Part shown: positions 6,389 through 7,204 of the stretch, one piece after another
Numbering within the stretch: the stretch's first letter is position 1
How the letters are laid out: each line of letters opens with the position of its first letter
Source: Octadecabacter sp.
GTDB lineage: Bacteria; Pseudomonadota; Alphaproteobacteria; Rhodobacterales; Rhodobacteraceae
Assembly: GCA_003533975.1 (NCBI GenBank)
Contig: DQCL01000315.1
Span: 1 to 7,204 of the forward strand
DNA: 7,204 bases
Direction: 5' to 3'
Translations under genes and position numbers: made by a program
The notes under the pieces: model-generated
What the model was told of the DNA's origin: nothing
Database searches by the model: none
What the model saw: only the letters and a program-made list of their open reading frames with translations

Positions 6389-6893
6389 ACTGCGTTGGCT
6401 CTGGGTTTAATTCCACGGAGTACATTAGAACTTCATTGAGAAGCCGCAAAACTGCACAAAGATCGTCGTGGAGTTTTGGCAAATCGCTTGAAAAGAAGCG
6501 AACTTTTGGCTTTTGGTGGTTAAACGCGCCTAGTCGAAGATTCCTGTATGTGGGGTCTTCTACGAAGTATCCCCAGCAACCATGCATTGCTGCATTCCGC
6601 CTTGGTAGTACGTCTGTAAGCTGAATGTGAATCTCAAGAAATAGTTTTTTTACTGACTGTCGATTGCATGTTTCGGCGATAGCCTTAAGGTGTCCAACTC
6701 TTGTGCCCGTCATCTGGTTGCCAAGTAGACGGTCAAACACATCTATGGTTAGCCCCAAGGTCCACCGGAGAGCGCTGTTTAGCGATTCATCGACCTGCCC
6801 CCAAAGGACTGCTATATTCCCGATAAGGCGCGTGTCGTCATCAGACAGCGGACTTTCGAATGGAGTGGCAGAAGTGACAGATTTTACAGACAC
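6264..6893 (-). CDS. Hypothetical HEPN-like protein (candidate RNase/defence factor)
   Basis: This 209-residue cytosolic protein is mostly helical, without a signal peptide or membrane segment. The core runs from about residue 16 (LSDDDTRLIGNIAVLWGQVD) through LPRRNAAMHGCWGYF (97-110) to a helix ending near NEVLMYSVELN (153-163). The last 45 residues look disordered and end in SRGWSGR. R99-N100-x3-H104 fits the HEPN ribonuclease signature (Arg, then a polar residue, with His four to six positions on), and the HG-x-W extension recurs in uncharacterised bacterial helical proteins. HEPN proteins are common in toxin-antitoxin and anti-phage systems, but no antitoxin partner such as an MNT protein is next to it. 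The start is GTG at 6893, with AAGAGG about nine bases upstream. The gene looks more AT-rich than the virB block, which suggests separate acquisition. HEPN membership rests on one motif and is uncertain. Confidence 0.65.
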   Translation of the reverse strand: MSVKSVTSATPFESPLSDDDTRLIGNIAVLWGQVDESLNSALRWTLGLTIDVFDRLLGNQMTGTRVGHLKAIAETCNRQSVKKLFLEIHIQLTDVLPRRNAAMHGCWGYFVEDPTYRNLRLGAFNHQKPKVRFFSSDLPKLHDDLCAVLRLLNEVLMYSVELNPEPTQFNQNKIYFAPQPPDGRSSPTRFERGDKVVPVPSISRGWSGR

Positions 6894-7023
6894 AGTGAAG
6901 AACCTCTTGAAGATGAAACCGAAGCCTCACAATGAGGCCCCGGCATCATCCAAGAGTCAATCTGAGTCGGACCAATCGTCCAGCAAGCGGCCAACCAAGT
7001 CCCGGAACTCAGGTGACGACTGA
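6874..7023 (+). CDS. Small basic/serine-rich hypothetical ORF
   Basis: The ORF has 49 codons from a GTG at 6874 that follows GGAG (6862-6865) by eight bases. The product begins VTDFTDTVKNLLKMKPKPHN and ends in a Ser/Lys/Arg-rich, probably disordered tail. An NLLKMKPKPH-type start followed by a charged tail resembles tiny alphaproteobacterial ORFs often seen beside transposases, but I cannot name a family. It overlaps the HEPN-like gene start divergently by 20 bases and the transposase end convergently by 15 bases, which is tight. The start could instead be ATG 6913. It may be a passenger at the edge of the insertion sequence or a chance frame. Confidence 0.4.
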   Translation: MTDFTDTVKNLLKMKPKPHNEAPASSKSQSESDQSSSKRPTKSRNSGDD

Positions 7024-7204
7024 GTTAATCCGCCGATAGGTCAGGCGCTTGCCCTCTGCCCCGCGCAGAATCGCATTGGCGCGCATCGTGTCGTCAATTT
7101 CCTTGGCCGCGCGGTGATTGTAGCGGAAGTCGAACTCGGCAGCATAGCGGTGCAGGTGTTGTTTTCCGCAGTGCTGGTAGACACCCTTCATGCCGCGCTT
7201 GAAG
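7009..7204 (-). CDS. IS1595-family (ISXO2-like) transposase, C-terminal end
   Basis: The minus frame is open from the window edge (FKRGMKGVYQHC) to a TGA at 7011-7009. It matches the conserved C-terminus of ISXO2-like DDE transposases of the IS1595 family: FKRG-(M/L)KG-x-YQH, HLHRYAAEFDFRYNHR, then a short helix and GAEGKRLTYR. The catalytic DDE/N residues would lie upstream, outside the window, except possibly the last one. The element therefore extends beyond the right edge. Its left terminal inverted repeat should lie to the left of 7009, but I could not identify one or a target-site duplication. Its presence explains how foreign genes and deletions could have reached the 5' side of virB4. 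Confidence 0.85.
   Translation of the reverse strand, partial: FKRGMKGVYQHCGKQHLHRYAAEFDFRYNHRAAKEIDDTMRANAILRGAEGKRLTYRRINSVVT

Overview
The window looks like an accessory, probably plasmid-borne, region of an alphaproteobacterium, most likely from the Rhodobacterales/Roseobacter group. This rests on the style of the type IV secretion (T4SS) proteins, the codon usage and the toxin-antitoxin and insertion-sequence families. No taxonomic marker is present, so the placement is an inference. Almost every block has been broken and rejoined, so this is a decayed conjugation locus rather than a working one.

Left part (1-1371, + strand). The tail of an unrecognised gene ends at 148. A strong intrinsic terminator follows at 273-297. 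Next comes an intact AbiEi-family antitoxin/regulator (471-1136) whose start codon lies inside a perfect 8-bp inverted repeat, probably its own operator. Only about the last 75 residues of the partner AbiEii toxin remain (to 1371). The nucleotidyltransferase core has been deleted, leaving the antitoxin alone.

Middle (about 1560-6124). A fragment of the coupling ATPase VirD4 runs on the + strand without a usable Walker A motif. It collides at 2428/2429 with the inside of a minus-strand virB operon. Reading on the minus strand, that operon is virB4 (5'-truncated) -> small lipoprotein -> VirB1-like lytic transglycosylase -> VirB5-like secreted protein (3'-truncated). Every gene boundary is a 4-bp stop/start overlap (ATGA, ATGA, TTGA), so the genes were translationally coupled. 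In an intact system VirB4 powers pilus assembly, the transglycosylase opens the peptidoglycan, the VirB5-like protein sits on the pilus and VirD4 brings the substrate. The transglycosylase shares its mature N-terminus with the neighbouring VirB5-like protein and looks like an SLT domain set inside a VirB5-like scaffold.

Right part (6125-7204). The 5' end of virB4 is replaced by foreign sequence. This holds a short + strand ORF, a 209-residue minus-strand protein with a HEPN-type R-N-x3-H motif (a candidate RNase or defence/toxin protein), a tiny basic + strand ORF, and the C-terminal end of an IS1595-family (ISXO2-like) transposase running off the window edge. No tRNA, rRNA or CRISPR array was seen.
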